Shown one piece after another: positions 53,631-62,560 of a stretch of DNA of 64,000 nt. The stretch lies in the NCBI GenBank assembly GCA_964398855.1, contig CAYNOQ010000002.1:13689-77688 (forward strand), read 5' to 3'. The notes below the pieces were generated by a model that ran no database searches, was not told where the DNA came from, and was given only the letters and a program-made list of their open reading frames with translations. Positions within the stretch are counted from its first letter, which is position 1. Each line of letters opens with the position of its first letter. This DNA is from Mariniphaga sp964398855 (GTDB lineage Bacteria > Bacteroidota > Bacteroidia > Bacteroidales > Prolixibacteraceae). Position numbers and translations under genes: made by a program.

Positions 53631-54605
53631 TTATCCCTCAAAAAACAGAATTTCTAATTGGTTTTGCGAGAAATATTCTTGAACCCGGGTTTCGTTTTGG
53701 GTGAACCCCAACATATAACCTCCTCCGCCCGAGCCGCATAATTTCAGATAAAAATCACCGGTTTCCAATCCGTTATCTATGTGTTTTTTGAATGGCGAAA
53801 ACAACATCGGGGTCAAAAACTGCTTTTGAAATTGAGAAATTGCAAAAACGGCAGTGAGAAAAGTAGAATGGTCAGCGGAAAGCAGGGCTTGCACCGCGTC
53901 ATTGATGGCAGGTATATATATGGCGTCCGTTGCCTGTTTAAAATTTGCATTTTTGTATGCATTCAGATACCATTCAACCAATCCTCCCGTACTGACAGCC
54001 GCCTTGCTGTCAACTAAAAAAACAGAAAAAGCCGGTTTTTCTGTTTTACCATGTTTATTGAACGGAGGAATAATTTTTTGCTCAACCGGAGTGATTTCTC
54101 CATTACTGTCAATATGCAGGGATTTGTTTAGCAGAGAAACCAAAGGGTCAATTCCTGAACTTGTTTTATGAAAAAACTTTTCAATCGCTGCCAGCTTTTT
54201 TCGGATTTCCGGAAGTGGCAAATTTTTAATTTCCTCCGCTGCATAGCAGTTAAACAGAGCTGCCGTCAGCGCTCCCGAGCTTCCAATACCATAATTTTGT
54301 CGAATATCCGAATTGAACCAAAGTCCTAGGTCCAAATCGTGTTTCAACTTGTCAAAATTTAAAAAATCAATCTGATTTTTCGGTAATCTGAGAAAATTAT
54401 ACAAAGTGTGTAACTCCGTATTTGATTTTCTCATCAATTCGGTTTCATTCAGATTTTCGTCTTTTGAAGAGAGGCAGAGTTTCCCCGAAAACAGTGGAAA
54501 AGGAGTAGCAACAGCCGCGGAGCCGGTTAAAATACCATATTCTCCCAACAATAAAATTTTAGAAGGAAATGACCTTTTATCTTTCAGATTGAATGTTGAA
54601 GACAT
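53631..54605 (-). CDS. mvk: Mevalonate kinase (GHMP kinase)
   Basis: 324 residues from the ATG at 54605, which gives SSTFNLKDKRSFPSKILLLGEYGIL at the N-terminus; earlier in-frame codons overlap the upstream gene. GHMP motifs: motif 1 KILLLGEYGILTGSAAVATP, motif 2 YGIGSSGALTAALF, KTSSGIDPLVS and motif 3 LCGSGGGGYMLGF. It should phosphorylate mevalonate in the pathway encoded by its upstream neighbours. It is the last gene of the set and starts 13 bases after the decarboxylase stop. Assignment among the two kinases rests on motif similarity (GIDPLVS here, GYDIAS in the other). Confidence 0.82.
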   Translation of the reverse strand: MSSTFNLKDKRSFPSKILLLGEYGILTGSAAVATPFPLFSGKLCLSSKDENLNETELMRKSNTELHTLYNFLRLPKNQIDFLNFDKLKHDLDLGLWFNSDIRQNYGIGSSGALTAALFNCYAAEEIKNLPLPEIRKKLAAIEKFFHKTSSGIDPLVSLLNKSLHIDSNGEITPVEQKIIPPFNKHGKTEKPAFSVFLVDSKAAVSTGGLVEWYLNAYKNANFKQATDAIYIPAINDAVQALLSADHSTFLTAVFAISQFQKQFLTPMLFSPFKKHIDNGLETGDFYLKLCGSGGGGYMLGFTQNETRVQEYFSQNQLEILFFEG

Positions 54606-54618
54606 GGTTTTGCTCACT

Positions 54619-55707
54619 TTAATACCGAAGTTTTTCAGGACCGTTGCCCATACAATCGTCAATCCATCGTTCATTTTCGCAAAACCGTATCAACGAATTT
54701 TGCACAAATGACACAACCTTTTCTTTTGCCTCCTGCGGGTAAATCAGCAGGATATTTGGTCCGGCATCCAAAGTAAAACAGACGGGCGTTCCCGTTGATT
54801 CTCTAAAATTTCTGATTGCCTCCATTATTTTAAGCGATTCCGGTTTTAGCAGTAATCCGTCAGACGAAGATGTCATTAACAGACTGTGCAGGGTGAGCGC
54901 TTCATTTTCGGCTATTTGGGCAAATTGCCCAAAGTTTCCGGTTTCAAGCGCTTCAAGAAGATTCAGCAAATTGTTTCGCGCCTGTTTATAACGTGCTTCC
55001 GCAAAGGGATGGCTATCCATCAGCCGATGCCCGCGGGTGCTGGATACTTTTTTGGGAGTACTGCTAACAACTAAAATGGCAACTCCCGGATTCTCAAAAA
55101 TCGAATGAACGGAAGTAGTTAACGGAACTGCATGGTGGTCGCTGCTTTCGGGAATAGCTTCCGAAGCTCCCCATGCTGCCCAGCCTCCGAACAGAGAGCG
55201 TGAAGCGCTGCCGGAAAACTGTCGCGCTAAGGCAGATGCCCGCCGGTAAAATTCGTTTTCAGAATAGGATGATTTTGTTTCTGCCTGCTCTAACTCAGTG
55301 ATAAATAGCGATATGGCTGCCATAGATGATGCTGACGAAGCAACTCCTGCCGAGTAAGGAAAAGTATTGTGGCTTTCGGCTCTGATGGCATATTTTTTCA
55401 AAAATGGAAGTTCGGATAGTAAATCGTTCAACCGGCTAAAAATGCGTTCTTCAAATGCCCTGTTTTGTTCTCCATCGAAAAAATATTTCAGACTTATTCC
55501 GTCTTTGTCTTCTCTTTTTTTTGCATGAAAACGGGTGATTGTCACCGCATTATTCAGGGTGATACTTAGCGAAGGATTGTTGGGAAACTGGTTTCCGTGC
55601 TTACCCCAATATTTTATCAATGCAATGTTTGACGGCGCTTTCCAGGCTGTGTGAAAATCACCGGCTGATGAAGAAAAAGTTATATCCGGATTCGTTTGTC
55701 TGTTCAT
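54619..55707 (-). CDS. mvaD: Diphosphomevalonate decarboxylase
   Basis: 362 residues from the ATG at 55707. A longer in-frame reading to 55899 would overlap the kinase gene and has no family similarity at its start. Motifs: AWKAPSNIALIKYWGKHGNQ, NNPSLSITLNNAVT, the phosphate loop YSAGVASSASSMAAISLFI, SGSASRSLFGGWAAWG and the catalytic Asp in FTLDAGPNILLIYP. It converts mevalonate diphosphate to isopentenyl diphosphate with ATP and loss of CO2. The length is at the long end for bacteria, as in Flavobacteriia. It lies 55 bases after the phosphomevalonate kinase stop. Confidence 0.93.
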   Translation of the reverse strand: MNRQTNPDITFSSSAGDFHTAWKAPSNIALIKYWGKHGNQFPNNPSLSITLNNAVTITRFHAKKREDKDGISLKYFFDGEQNRAFEERIFSRLNDLLSELPFLKKYAIRAESHNTFPYSAGVASSASSMAAISLFITELEQAETKSSYSENEFYRRASALARQFSGSASRSLFGGWAAWGASEAIPESSDHHAVPLTTSVHSIFENPGVAILVVSSTPKKVSSTRGHRLMDSHPFAEARYKQARNNLLNLLEALETGNFGQFAQIAENEALTLHSLLMTSSSDGLLLKPESLKIMEAIRNFRESTGTPVCFTLDAGPNILLIYPQEAKEKVVSFVQNSLIRFCENERWIDDCMGNGPEKLRY

Positions 55708-55762
55708 TTTAATTGCATATCCATTATCTGTTTTGAAAATAGCGGCTGACGCAAAGGCGGGT

Positions 55763-56713
55763 TCAGGCAGAAATAGCTTCTTCGGCAACCATATCCTTCC
55801 ATCGGATAATGGTTTTAAATCCTTTCCGGGAAAAATATTCACTGACATAGTTAGAGTTTTCACCGGATGCAGCCAGCAGGAAGTCGCCTCCCCAGGCACC
55901 CAAAGATTTAATACTTCCCTTGAAGTCCTGAAAATGAAGTTGTTTCACAGTTGGTTGTTTCAGGATTTTTGAAATAATCTGCTCATGTTTTTCCATCAAT
56001 GCCGAAAACTCGTTAAGACTGTCAGTTGAAGCCATTTTCATTGTAATTTCCGAAATGGCAGCCAGTTCCTCATCCAAAACGGGGGTATTTACAAAACCTT
56101 CAATAGCAGTTCTGCTTTTTTGCTTTCGGTTTTGATATACAAAATGAAGATTCTCCGAAAACTTTGGCGCAAAACGAATTGCATGATAATCCGGCTGCTG
56201 ATTGATAAGCCGGTAAATTATGGGTTTGCCGGTGATTACGGAAGCAATGTCATATCCCGAACCGCCAAAAATGCGCTTATTCAGTTCAAATGGGTCAACA
56301 TCAGCCCATTTTGCCATATTTGCCATCAGCGAACTGCTGGAGCCGGTTCCCCATTCGGGATTGAACGATAATGCGGTTGTTACCCGTGTTTCGGAAGGCT
56401 CTTTCAGGAAATTGGGATTCAGCTTTCTCAGCTCTTTGAAAATGCTTTGCAGCCGCATGGTCAGTTCTGTGTTGTCCGTTTTCGAAAACTCAAAGTTTTT
56501 CGTGTTGAAAAGTGCCGAAAACCACTTTCTGTCGGGTAAATTTGCCTCCCAGTGAAGCGTGTTTGCTCCATTATTGCTCTCCACCCGCAGCGATTGCCCG
56601 AATTTCAGCGGTACCGCAAGCGCTCCGGCGCCGCGCAGTACCAGATATTCACCGGAAATAAGCAGCTTTCCGGGAGCATAAAAGTTTTTTATATCGTTTG
56701 AACTATTTCCCAT
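55763..56713 (-). CDS. Phosphomevalonate kinase-like GHMP kinase
   Basis: 316 residues from the ATG at 56713, which overlaps the HMG-CoA reductase stop by 11 bases; a GTG at 56719 is also possible. Motifs: FYAPGKLLISGEYLVLRGAGALAVPL, EWGTGSSSSLMANMAKWA, GGSGYDIASVITGKPIIY and GAWGGDFLLAAS. The GYDIA block is the one seen in the Flavobacteriia phosphomevalonate kinase group. It should phosphorylate mevalonate 5-phosphate. The translational overlap with the reductase supports a single operon. Confidence 0.82.
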   Translation of the reverse strand: MGNSSNDIKNFYAPGKLLISGEYLVLRGAGALAVPLKFGQSLRVESNNGANTLHWEANLPDRKWFSALFNTKNFEFSKTDNTELTMRLQSIFKELRKLNPNFLKEPSETRVTTALSFNPEWGTGSSSSLMANMAKWADVDPFELNKRIFGGSGYDIASVITGKPIIYRLINQQPDYHAIRFAPKFSENLHFVYQNRKQKSRTAIEGFVNTPVLDEELAAISEITMKMASTDSLNEFSALMEKHEQIISKILKQPTVKQLHFQDFKGSIKSLGAWGGDFLLAASGENSNYVSEYFSRKGFKTIIRWKDMVAEEAISA

Positions 56714-58028
56714 TCTCACTTCTCAACCGGGTTATGAAACTCTTTACAGCCGCATAAGATATCTCTTTTTTTTCAAAAAAGTTCATCGCTGTTTCTGTCT
56801 CGGTTTTTGTTGCCTGCAACTGTTTCAGCATATTGGGCAGGTGCATTTTCATGTGCCCCCTCTGGATGCCTGACGTGATTAATGCCGATACTGCGCTGAA
56901 ATTGTTTGCCATGCCGGCAGCGGCAGCAATTGCCATCAATTCTTGGGCAGTCGGTTTTTTTAGAATCTGAAGCGCCAGCCGGGCAAGGGGGTGGGTTTTG
57001 GTGAGACCGCCAACTGTTCCCAACGCTAATGGAATTTTTAACGTGTATCTGAACTGCGTTTCTGAAATTTCAGTTTCGGTGAGCGCCCGGTAACTACCTT
57101 GGGATGAAGCGTAAGCGTGTCCTGACGCTTCTACAGCGCGCCAGTCGTTGCCGGTTGCTAAAATCACGGCATCCACGCCATTATAAATTCCTTTGTTGTG
57201 CGTAACCGCACGGGAAATATCGTTTTGAGCAATGCGGTTTGCAAGTTCAAATTTGCGGGCAAAAGCTTGCGGGGGCATCCCGCCGTTCCACTTTGAAAGT
57301 TGCTCAATACCACACTCCACGGTGCATTTGGCAAGACAATCAGGTGTATAATTGGAAAGAATTGACATGATAATCTCCAAACTTCCTTGCGGGGCAATAC
57401 TGCGTTCCAGTTCTTTTGCCATAGCTTCAAGGCAGGTGTTTATGAAGTTTGCCCCCATGGCATCGGCTGTTTCAAAAGAGACATCAATTTGAAAATATCC
57501 GGGCAGAATAGAAGTTTTGTCCAAAAGCCGCACAGCCGTTATGCCGCCGCCGCGTTCTCTCATTTTTTGAGTTATGGAATCTGTTACCGCTAATAATCTT
57601 TTTTTAATCGTATTAAATTGATTGATTAACAGATTTTTATCTTCATTCCAGGTGAAATGAATTTGTCCTTTTTTTTCCGTACCAACAATATCTACCCGAA
57701 ACCCTCCATGTTCTGCCCAAAATTTTGCTGAGCGGGCTGCAGCCGCAATTACCGAACTCTCCTCCGTAACCATCGGAACAATGTAGCTTTTCCCGTTAAC
57801 CACCATGTTGGGAACAACTCCCATCGGAAGGTGGTAGCTGGTGATGTAGTTTTCGCTGAATCCTGCAAATGCCTTTTGTAATTCAGGGTCAGGGTGCTGC
57901 CATGAGTCGATGAAATTCAGCAGATTATCATCAGCCTCTAAAAACTCTTTCAGCAGCTCCATTCTCTGCCGGCGGTTCAGTTTAGAGAATCCGTGAATAA
58001 CCGGTATGTTATTTTCAACCTTGCTCAT
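56703..58028 (-). CDS. mvaA: Class II (degradative-type) HMG-CoA reductase
   Basis: 441 residues. The catalytic residues known from Pseudomonas mevalonii can be placed: Glu89 (MVTEESSVIAAA), Lys279 (THNKGIYNG), Asp295 (ATGNDWRAVEA) and His392 (QRGHMKMHL). The coenzyme site DAMGANFINT is at 189-198, and ENYITSYHLPMGVVPN precedes it. It interconverts HMG-CoA and mevalonate; as the class II enzyme can run either way, direction here is set by its neighbours, which consume mevalonate. Its ATG overlaps the IPP isomerase stop by four bases (ATGA). Confidence 0.95.
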   Translation of the reverse strand: MSKVENNIPVIHGFSKLNRRQRMELLKEFLEADDNLLNFIDSWQHPDPELQKAFAGFSENYITSYHLPMGVVPNMVVNGKSYIVPMVTEESSVIAAAARSAKFWAEHGGFRVDIVGTEKKGQIHFTWNEDKNLLINQFNTIKKRLLAVTDSITQKMRERGGGITAVRLLDKTSILPGYFQIDVSFETADAMGANFINTCLEAMAKELERSIAPQGSLEIIMSILSNYTPDCLAKCTVECGIEQLSKWNGGMPPQAFARKFELANRIAQNDISRAVTHNKGIYNGVDAVILATGNDWRAVEASGHAYASSQGSYRALTETEISETQFRYTLKIPLALGTVGGLTKTHPLARLALQILKKPTAQELMAIAAAAGMANNFSAVSALITSGIQRGHMKMHLPNMLKQLQATKTETETAMNFFEKKEISYAAVKSFITRLRSENGK

Positions 58029-59014
58029 TCCCTGATTTTTAAGAACTGTTTTGCCATCCTCAATCCCTCAATCTGTCCAGCCACAAATTTTTGCAAAGAT
58101 TCATATTCTCCCTGACTGTGTTTCAGAAATGCGGAAGCCTGTGCATAAATAGCCGGAATTTTTGAGCGGGAAACGAGATAATATCCGTCAAGGTAATTTT
58201 TGATACCACCCGAAATAATCAGTTGTCTGCATTTTATATTGTTGTTATTCAGGCGATTTACCATTTCCAACATTTCAAAGGCAGTGTGCCCGATATGGGT
58301 GAAAGGTTCAAATTTTTCAAAATCTTCATTGCGGCGTTTCAGCTCAATTACTGAAAAATTTGTACCCCCATAAGCGCCAAAATCCAGCGCTGCCAGCGGA
58401 AGTTGCAAAAGCTTAGACAAGCTTTCGGGACCAAATCCCTGTCCCACCTCTTTGACAATCACGGGAAATGCAGATTTATCCAAAAATTCCCCAATAGTTT
58501 CCAAAGGGGGACGACTGATGATATTTCCCTCAGGCTGAACCCATTCCTGCAAAGGATTTACATGGATAATCAGTCCGTCTGCCTGAAGTTTATCCACAAG
58601 GGAGTTTATCTTATCCGTTTCATTTTTTGCCAGAAGTTCCTCAATTTGCGCTATTCCAAGATTGACAAACAGAGGCAGTTCGTTTCCGATAACCGGACGC
58701 AGGTTAAAATCCTCAAAATAGGTGTTGCTGTCTAACAATTTCCGGCATGAGCCCAAACCCATTCCTAAACCGAATTCAGCACATGCACGAGCAAGATTGT
58801 GGTTTATGGTTCGTGCAATTTCGGTTCCGCCGGTCATGCTGGAAATCCAGATTGGCGCTTTGAGTGTTTTTCCCAAAAAACCGGTTGACAGCGATTCGGC
58901 AGAAACGGGAGCGTCAAACAACGGCTCATAATTAAATCGCTGATCAACAAGATGCTGTGGCGTCTGCGAGTCAAAAGTTAACTTGATATGGCTTAATTTG
59001 CGTTCCTTTTCCAT
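58025..59014 (-). CDS. fni: Type 2 isopentenyl-diphosphate delta-isomerase
   Basis: 329 residues, FMN/NADPH-dependent TIM-barrel isomerase of IPP and DMAPP. Family features: ERKLSHIKLTF (substrate-binding N-terminus), APIWISSMTGGTEIARTIN, MGLGSCRKLL, LIIHVNPLQEWVQPEGNII with the metal-binding Glu in QPEG, and FPVIVKEVGQGFGPESL. It is more divergent than Bacillus Fni but keeps the key blocks. It is the first mevalonate-arm gene after the acyl-CoA dehydrogenase, from which it is 16 bases away. Confidence 0.93.
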   Translation of the reverse strand: MEKERKLSHIKLTFDSQTPQHLVDQRFNYEPLFDAPVSAESLSTGFLGKTLKAPIWISSMTGGTEIARTINHNLARACAEFGLGMGLGSCRKLLDSNTYFEDFNLRPVIGNELPLFVNLGIAQIEELLAKNETDKINSLVDKLQADGLIIHVNPLQEWVQPEGNIISRPPLETIGEFLDKSAFPVIVKEVGQGFGPESLSKLLQLPLAALDFGAYGGTNFSVIELKRRNEDFEKFEPFTHIGHTAFEMLEMVNRLNNNNIKCRQLIISGGIKNYLDGYYLVSRSKIPAIYAQASAFLKHSQGEYESLQKFVAGQIEGLRMAKQFLKIRE

Positions 59015-59030
59015 GTGAATTTATTTCCGG

Positions 59031-60176
59031 CTATTTCAGGATATGATGCGAAATAATCAATTTCATAATTTCGGAAGTTCCTTCGCCAATGTGCAGTAAA
59101 CGCTGATCGCGGTAGAACCGCTCGATATGATTTTCATGCAAAAGTCCGTGTGCGCCATGGATTTGCAAAGATTCCCGGGCTGCTTCTTCGGCAACATCGG
59201 AGCAATAAAGTTTCGCCATTGCCGCTTCTTTTGCGTAAGGCTCACCGGCATCTTTAAGCCGGCAGGCGTTGTAAATCAGCGAGCGGGCTGCTTCAATTTT
59301 CATTGCAATTTCGGCTAATTTAAAACGAATTGCCTGATTTTCAACAATAGGTTTTCCGAATTGAACCCGCTTTTTTGCGTATTCAACCGCCCGTTCATAA
59401 GCGCCCTGCGCCAATCCCAGACCAACTGCACCGATGGAAAGCCTGCCGCCGTTCAGGGCAGAGACCATCACTTTCATGCCTTCGCCTCTTCTTCCCAGAA
59501 GATTTTTTTGTGGCACCCGGCAATCTTCAAAACGCAGGTTGCCATTGTCAATGGCTCTCCAAACTAATTTCCCCTTCACCGGTTTTGCATGAAATCCCGG
59601 AGTGCCGTGCTCCACCAAAATTGAAGAAACCTCCTTTTTCTCACCGACATAATCTGTTACGGTGAAAAGCGTAACGCCACCGGAAATTTCCGAAGAACTA
59701 TTTGTGATAAACCGCTTGTTTCCGTTTATAATCCACTGGTCATCATCAAGTCTGGCTTCTGTTTCCACTCCTCTTGCATCGGAGCCGGCATTTTCCTCGG
59801 TCAGCCCGAATCCCCAAATCTGTTCACCGGTGGTGAGACGGGGCAGGTAGCACTTTTTCTGCTCATCAGTTCCGAACGCAAAAATTGGCTCAATACCCAA
59901 TGAATTGTGTGCGGCAACCGTTGCTGCCGGCGAACTGTCAATTCTCGCAAGCTCCTCAACTGCAATGATATATGACAGCGCATCAAGTCCTTGTCCACCG
60001 TATTCTTTGGGAAGGGTAATTCCAAAAAGACCGGTTTCACCCATTTTTTTTGCAAGCGAAACGGGAAACTCCTCTTTGGCGTCCTGTTCAAGCGCTATCG
60101 GTAAAACCTCGGATTCGGCAAATTTTCTGATTTTCCGGCGATATTCCCTATAATGTTTTGGTAATAAAATATCCAT
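59031..60176 (-). CDS. Short/branched-chain acyl-CoA dehydrogenase
   Basis: 381 residues with the ACAD fold: LGIEPIFAFGTDEQKKCYLP, WGFGLTEENAGSDARGVETEA, RVQFGKPIVENQAIRFKLAEIA and the C-terminal RDQRLLHIGEGTSEIMKL. The catalytic base appears as Glu365 in IGEGTSEI, the position used by short- and medium-chain enzymes; classic isovaleryl-CoA dehydrogenase has Ala there and a Glu in the helix occupied here by SALNGGRLS. Its place between the carboxylase and isomerase genes suggests isovaleryl-CoA as substrate, but the residues do not prove it. A TACATTTG element lies 27 bases upstream. Confidence 0.9.
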   Translation of the reverse strand: MDILLPKHYREYRRKIRKFAESEVLPIALEQDAKEEFPVSLAKKMGETGLFGITLPKEYGGQGLDALSYIIAVEELARIDSSPAATVAAHNSLGIEPIFAFGTDEQKKCYLPRLTTGEQIWGFGLTEENAGSDARGVETEARLDDDQWIINGNKRFITNSSSEISGGVTLFTVTDYVGEKKEVSSILVEHGTPGFHAKPVKGKLVWRAIDNGNLRFEDCRVPQKNLLGRRGEGMKVMVSALNGGRLSIGAVGLGLAQGAYERAVEYAKKRVQFGKPIVENQAIRFKLAEIAMKIEAARSLIYNACRLKDAGEPYAKEAAMAKLYCSDVAEEAARESLQIHGAHGLLHENHIERFYRDQRLLHIGEGTSEIMKLIISHHILK

Positions 60177-60202
60177 AAATATGTCAAAAAATAATTTTTA
60201 AA

Positions 60203-60210
60203 CAAATGTA
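60203..60210 (-). promoter_or_regulatory. Candidate internal promoter before the acyl-CoA dehydrogenase
   Basis: The minus strand reads TACATTTG, an exact TAnnTTTG match, in the 61-base gap between the biotin carboxylase and acyl-CoA dehydrogenase genes. The mevalonate arm could therefore be transcribed separately as well. Confidence 0.35.
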
Positions 60211-60237
60211 AAGATAAAAGGAATCTTTAAGAGTTTT

Positions 60238-62289
60238 TTATATTTTTTCGAGCGTAATTAACGGTTTATTTTCCTGAACCTGGTCTCCAACCTTCACCCG
60301 AACGGATTTTATTTTTGCTGTTTTGTGTGCCAAAACATGGTTTTCCGACTTCATTGACTCAATAATCAGCAAGGTTTCTCCTTTGTTGATAATTTGTCCC
60401 GGAATGACTTTAATATCTGTTATTTTTCCGTGAAGGTGTGAAACAATCAGGTTGTTTTCTTCAAAACCGTCTTCTGTTTCATTAATCGAAGTACTCGAAT
60501 TATTTTCAATAATGTCCGTATTTTCAATAAAAAACTGAATTCCCTGCCAGAAAACTCCGGTTTTATCCGGTTGTGTATCGTTGATAATCAGCGACCCGGA
60601 AGATTTCTCCGTATGAATTTTAATTGAACAGGGTGAAATTCTTTTTGCTCCGGCTATGATATTTTTGCCGTTCCAGTTGAAGCTGAACAGGATGGCATCT
60701 TTCAGGCTTTCCTTTTCAAAAGTTTTGTTCCGGTCTTTAAAAAAGCGCCGGGAAAGCATAGAAAAACGGACGTTATGCAAAACGCCATTCAGACGGAACT
60801 CTGTTTCATTCAGAATATTACTGAATCCGGTTGCAATCCAGGGATTTGCCGAAAAAGGCTCTTCTGTCATCAATTTATGAAACAGCCAGGTTGCAACAAT
60901 CAGTTCAAACGGCGCTTCCGTTTTTGCAGTTTTTGTTGTTTTTATCAATTCGTTCGTGTGCGTTTCGCAAAAATTTGTGGCTACCGCTGTCTGCTCAATT
61001 TTAGGATGTTGCAGCAGCGCTTTCAAAAAATGCTGGTTGGTTACCGGACCTGAAATTGCGGTTTGCTCAAGCGCTTTAACCATTTGATAATAAGTCTCCT
61101 CTCGGGTTTTTCCCCTAACGATAAACTTGCAGAGCAACGGATCAAACTGATTGGCTTCCGGGGATTTATCTGTTGCAATATCGCTCTCAATTCTTAAATT
61201 TTCAATTTGGGGAAATTTAAAAAAGGTAACCGGTGTGGATTGCGGCGCAAATCCCGATTTCGGGTCTTCGCTGTAAATCCGCACTTCTAATGCATGACCG
61301 TTTGTTTTGACATCTTTTTGGCGAAACGACAAGGGAAAGCCCGCAGCAATCAGAAATTGCTCTTTCACAATGTCAATTCCGGTAATCTCCTCAGTAACAG
61401 GGTGCTCGACCTGAATACGCGGATTGACCTCCATAAAATAGAACTTATCGTTTTTGTTAACTAAAAACTCAACCGTGGCAGCGCCCGCTATTCCGATTGT
61501 CCGGCAAACTGCCAATGCAGCTTCAAACAGTTTTTCCCGGAGCTGTTCATCCAAGCTGGCAGCAGGCGCTTCTTCAATAATTTTCTGATATTTCCGCTGA
61601 ATGCTGCAATCGCGCTCAAACAGATGAATGAAATTTCCGTGATTGTCCCCAAGTATTTGCACTTCAATGTGTCTTGCATCCTCTAAATAAGGTTCAAGAA
61701 AGACTTCACCGTTTCCGAAAAAGTTAGCTGCCAGGCGTGCTGCATGTTCTGTTTTTTCGTTTAACTCATCCCGTGAGTAAATCACCTGCATTCCTTTACC
61801 GCCGCCGCCGTGCGCAGATTTCACCAAAACAGGATAGGGAATTTCGGGCATGAGTTTTTCCCGGTTCTCCGAAGTAATCATAAAATTCTCCAAAATGGGA
61901 ATGCCCAATTCCTTAGCTACTTTTTTTGTTTCCGGTTTATTACCCGTGAGTTCCAGTGCCTGCGGAGCAGGACCAATGAAAATGATTCCATTTTCCCTGC
62001 ATGCAGTGGAAAATAACGGATTTTCCGATAAAAATCCGTAACCGGGATGAATCGCTTCTGCTCCGGTTTCAACAGCTGCTTCTATCAGTTTTTGAATGTT
62101 CAAATAGGTGTCTGCAAGCGCTCCGGCGCCCAACGATACCGACTCGGTAGCTTGCAAAACGTGCGGTGCATTCTCTTCGCCGGCTGAATAAACGGCAACT
62201 GTTTTAATGCCCATCGCCCGGGCTGTGCGAATTATCCGCAGGGCAATCTCGCCGCGGTTTGCAATAACTATTTTTTTAAATCTCTTCAT
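60238..62289 (-). CDS. liuD: 3-methylcrotonyl-CoA carboxylase alpha subunit (biotin carboxylase plus biotin carrier)
   Basis: 683 residues from the ATG at 62289 (a TTG at 62304 is less likely). Biotin carboxylase domain to about residue 445: KIVIANRGEIALRIIRTARAMG, HPGYGFLSENPLF, KSAHGGGGKGMQVI, RDCSIQRKYQKIIEEAPA and MEVNPRIQVEHPVTEEITG. A linker/BT domain and a biotinyl domain end the protein. The biotin Lys is Lys647 in LIIESMKSENHV, with Ser flanking on both sides of Met-Lys instead of the usual AMKM. Together with the beta subunit it carboxylates 3-methylcrotonyl-CoA. Propionyl- or acetyl-CoA specificity is the alternative, made less likely by the neighbouring hydratase. Confidence 0.9.
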   Translation of the reverse strand: MKRFKKIVIANRGEIALRIIRTARAMGIKTVAVYSAGEENAPHVLQATESVSLGAGALADTYLNIQKLIEAAVETGAEAIHPGYGFLSENPLFSTACRENGIIFIGPAPQALELTGNKPETKKVAKELGIPILENFMITSENREKLMPEIPYPVLVKSAHGGGGKGMQVIYSRDELNEKTEHAARLAANFFGNGEVFLEPYLEDARHIEVQILGDNHGNFIHLFERDCSIQRKYQKIIEEAPAASLDEQLREKLFEAALAVCRTIGIAGAATVEFLVNKNDKFYFMEVNPRIQVEHPVTEEITGIDIVKEQFLIAAGFPLSFRQKDVKTNGHALEVRIYSEDPKSGFAPQSTPVTFFKFPQIENLRIESDIATDKSPEANQFDPLLCKFIVRGKTREETYYQMVKALEQTAISGPVTNQHFLKALLQHPKIEQTAVATNFCETHTNELIKTTKTAKTEAPFELIVATWLFHKLMTEEPFSANPWIATGFSNILNETEFRLNGVLHNVRFSMLSRRFFKDRNKTFEKESLKDAILFSFNWNGKNIIAGAKRISPCSIKIHTEKSSGSLIINDTQPDKTGVFWQGIQFFIENTDIIENNSSTSINETEDGFEENNLIVSHLHGKITDIKVIPGQIINKGETLLIIESMKSENHVLAHKTAKIKSVRVKVGDQVQENKPLITLEKI

Positions 62290-62435
62290 TTGCCTGTTTT
62301 CCAAAAAATGAATTTGTTCAAATCAGCTTCTTTTGCCTGTGGAAATATATCATTTTTTGCCAATTTATTTTAAATATGTCAATTTTTGCCTTTCATAAAG
62401 CATCGCTGAATCACTCTGAAAGTGTTGAACCACTA

Positions 62436-62459
62436 AAATTCTGCTAACCGGCAGAATTT
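62436..62459 (-). terminator. Hairpin between the hydratase and biotin carboxylase genes (attenuator or partial terminator)
   Basis: AAATTCTGC-TAACCG-GCAGAATTT is a perfect 9-bp stem in a 271-base gap that lacks coding sequence. Read on the minus strand it is followed by TTTTAGTGG, only a short T run, so partial termination or RNA processing is more likely than full termination. Confidence 0.4.
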
Positions 62460-62560
62460 AAAGTTTTGGCAGCAGTTTACCGCATTCACTTTTTGGAGCA
62501 GATTCATCACGTAATATAATAAAGAGGAAATTTTGAAAATGGTTTAATTCCGGCATTTCT

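Noticed and set aside
54619..55899. Longer 426-residue reading of diphosphomevalonate decarboxylase
   Set aside because: The additional 64 residues overlap the phosphomevalonate kinase gene in another frame and do not resemble the family; the ATG at 55707 fits the normal length.
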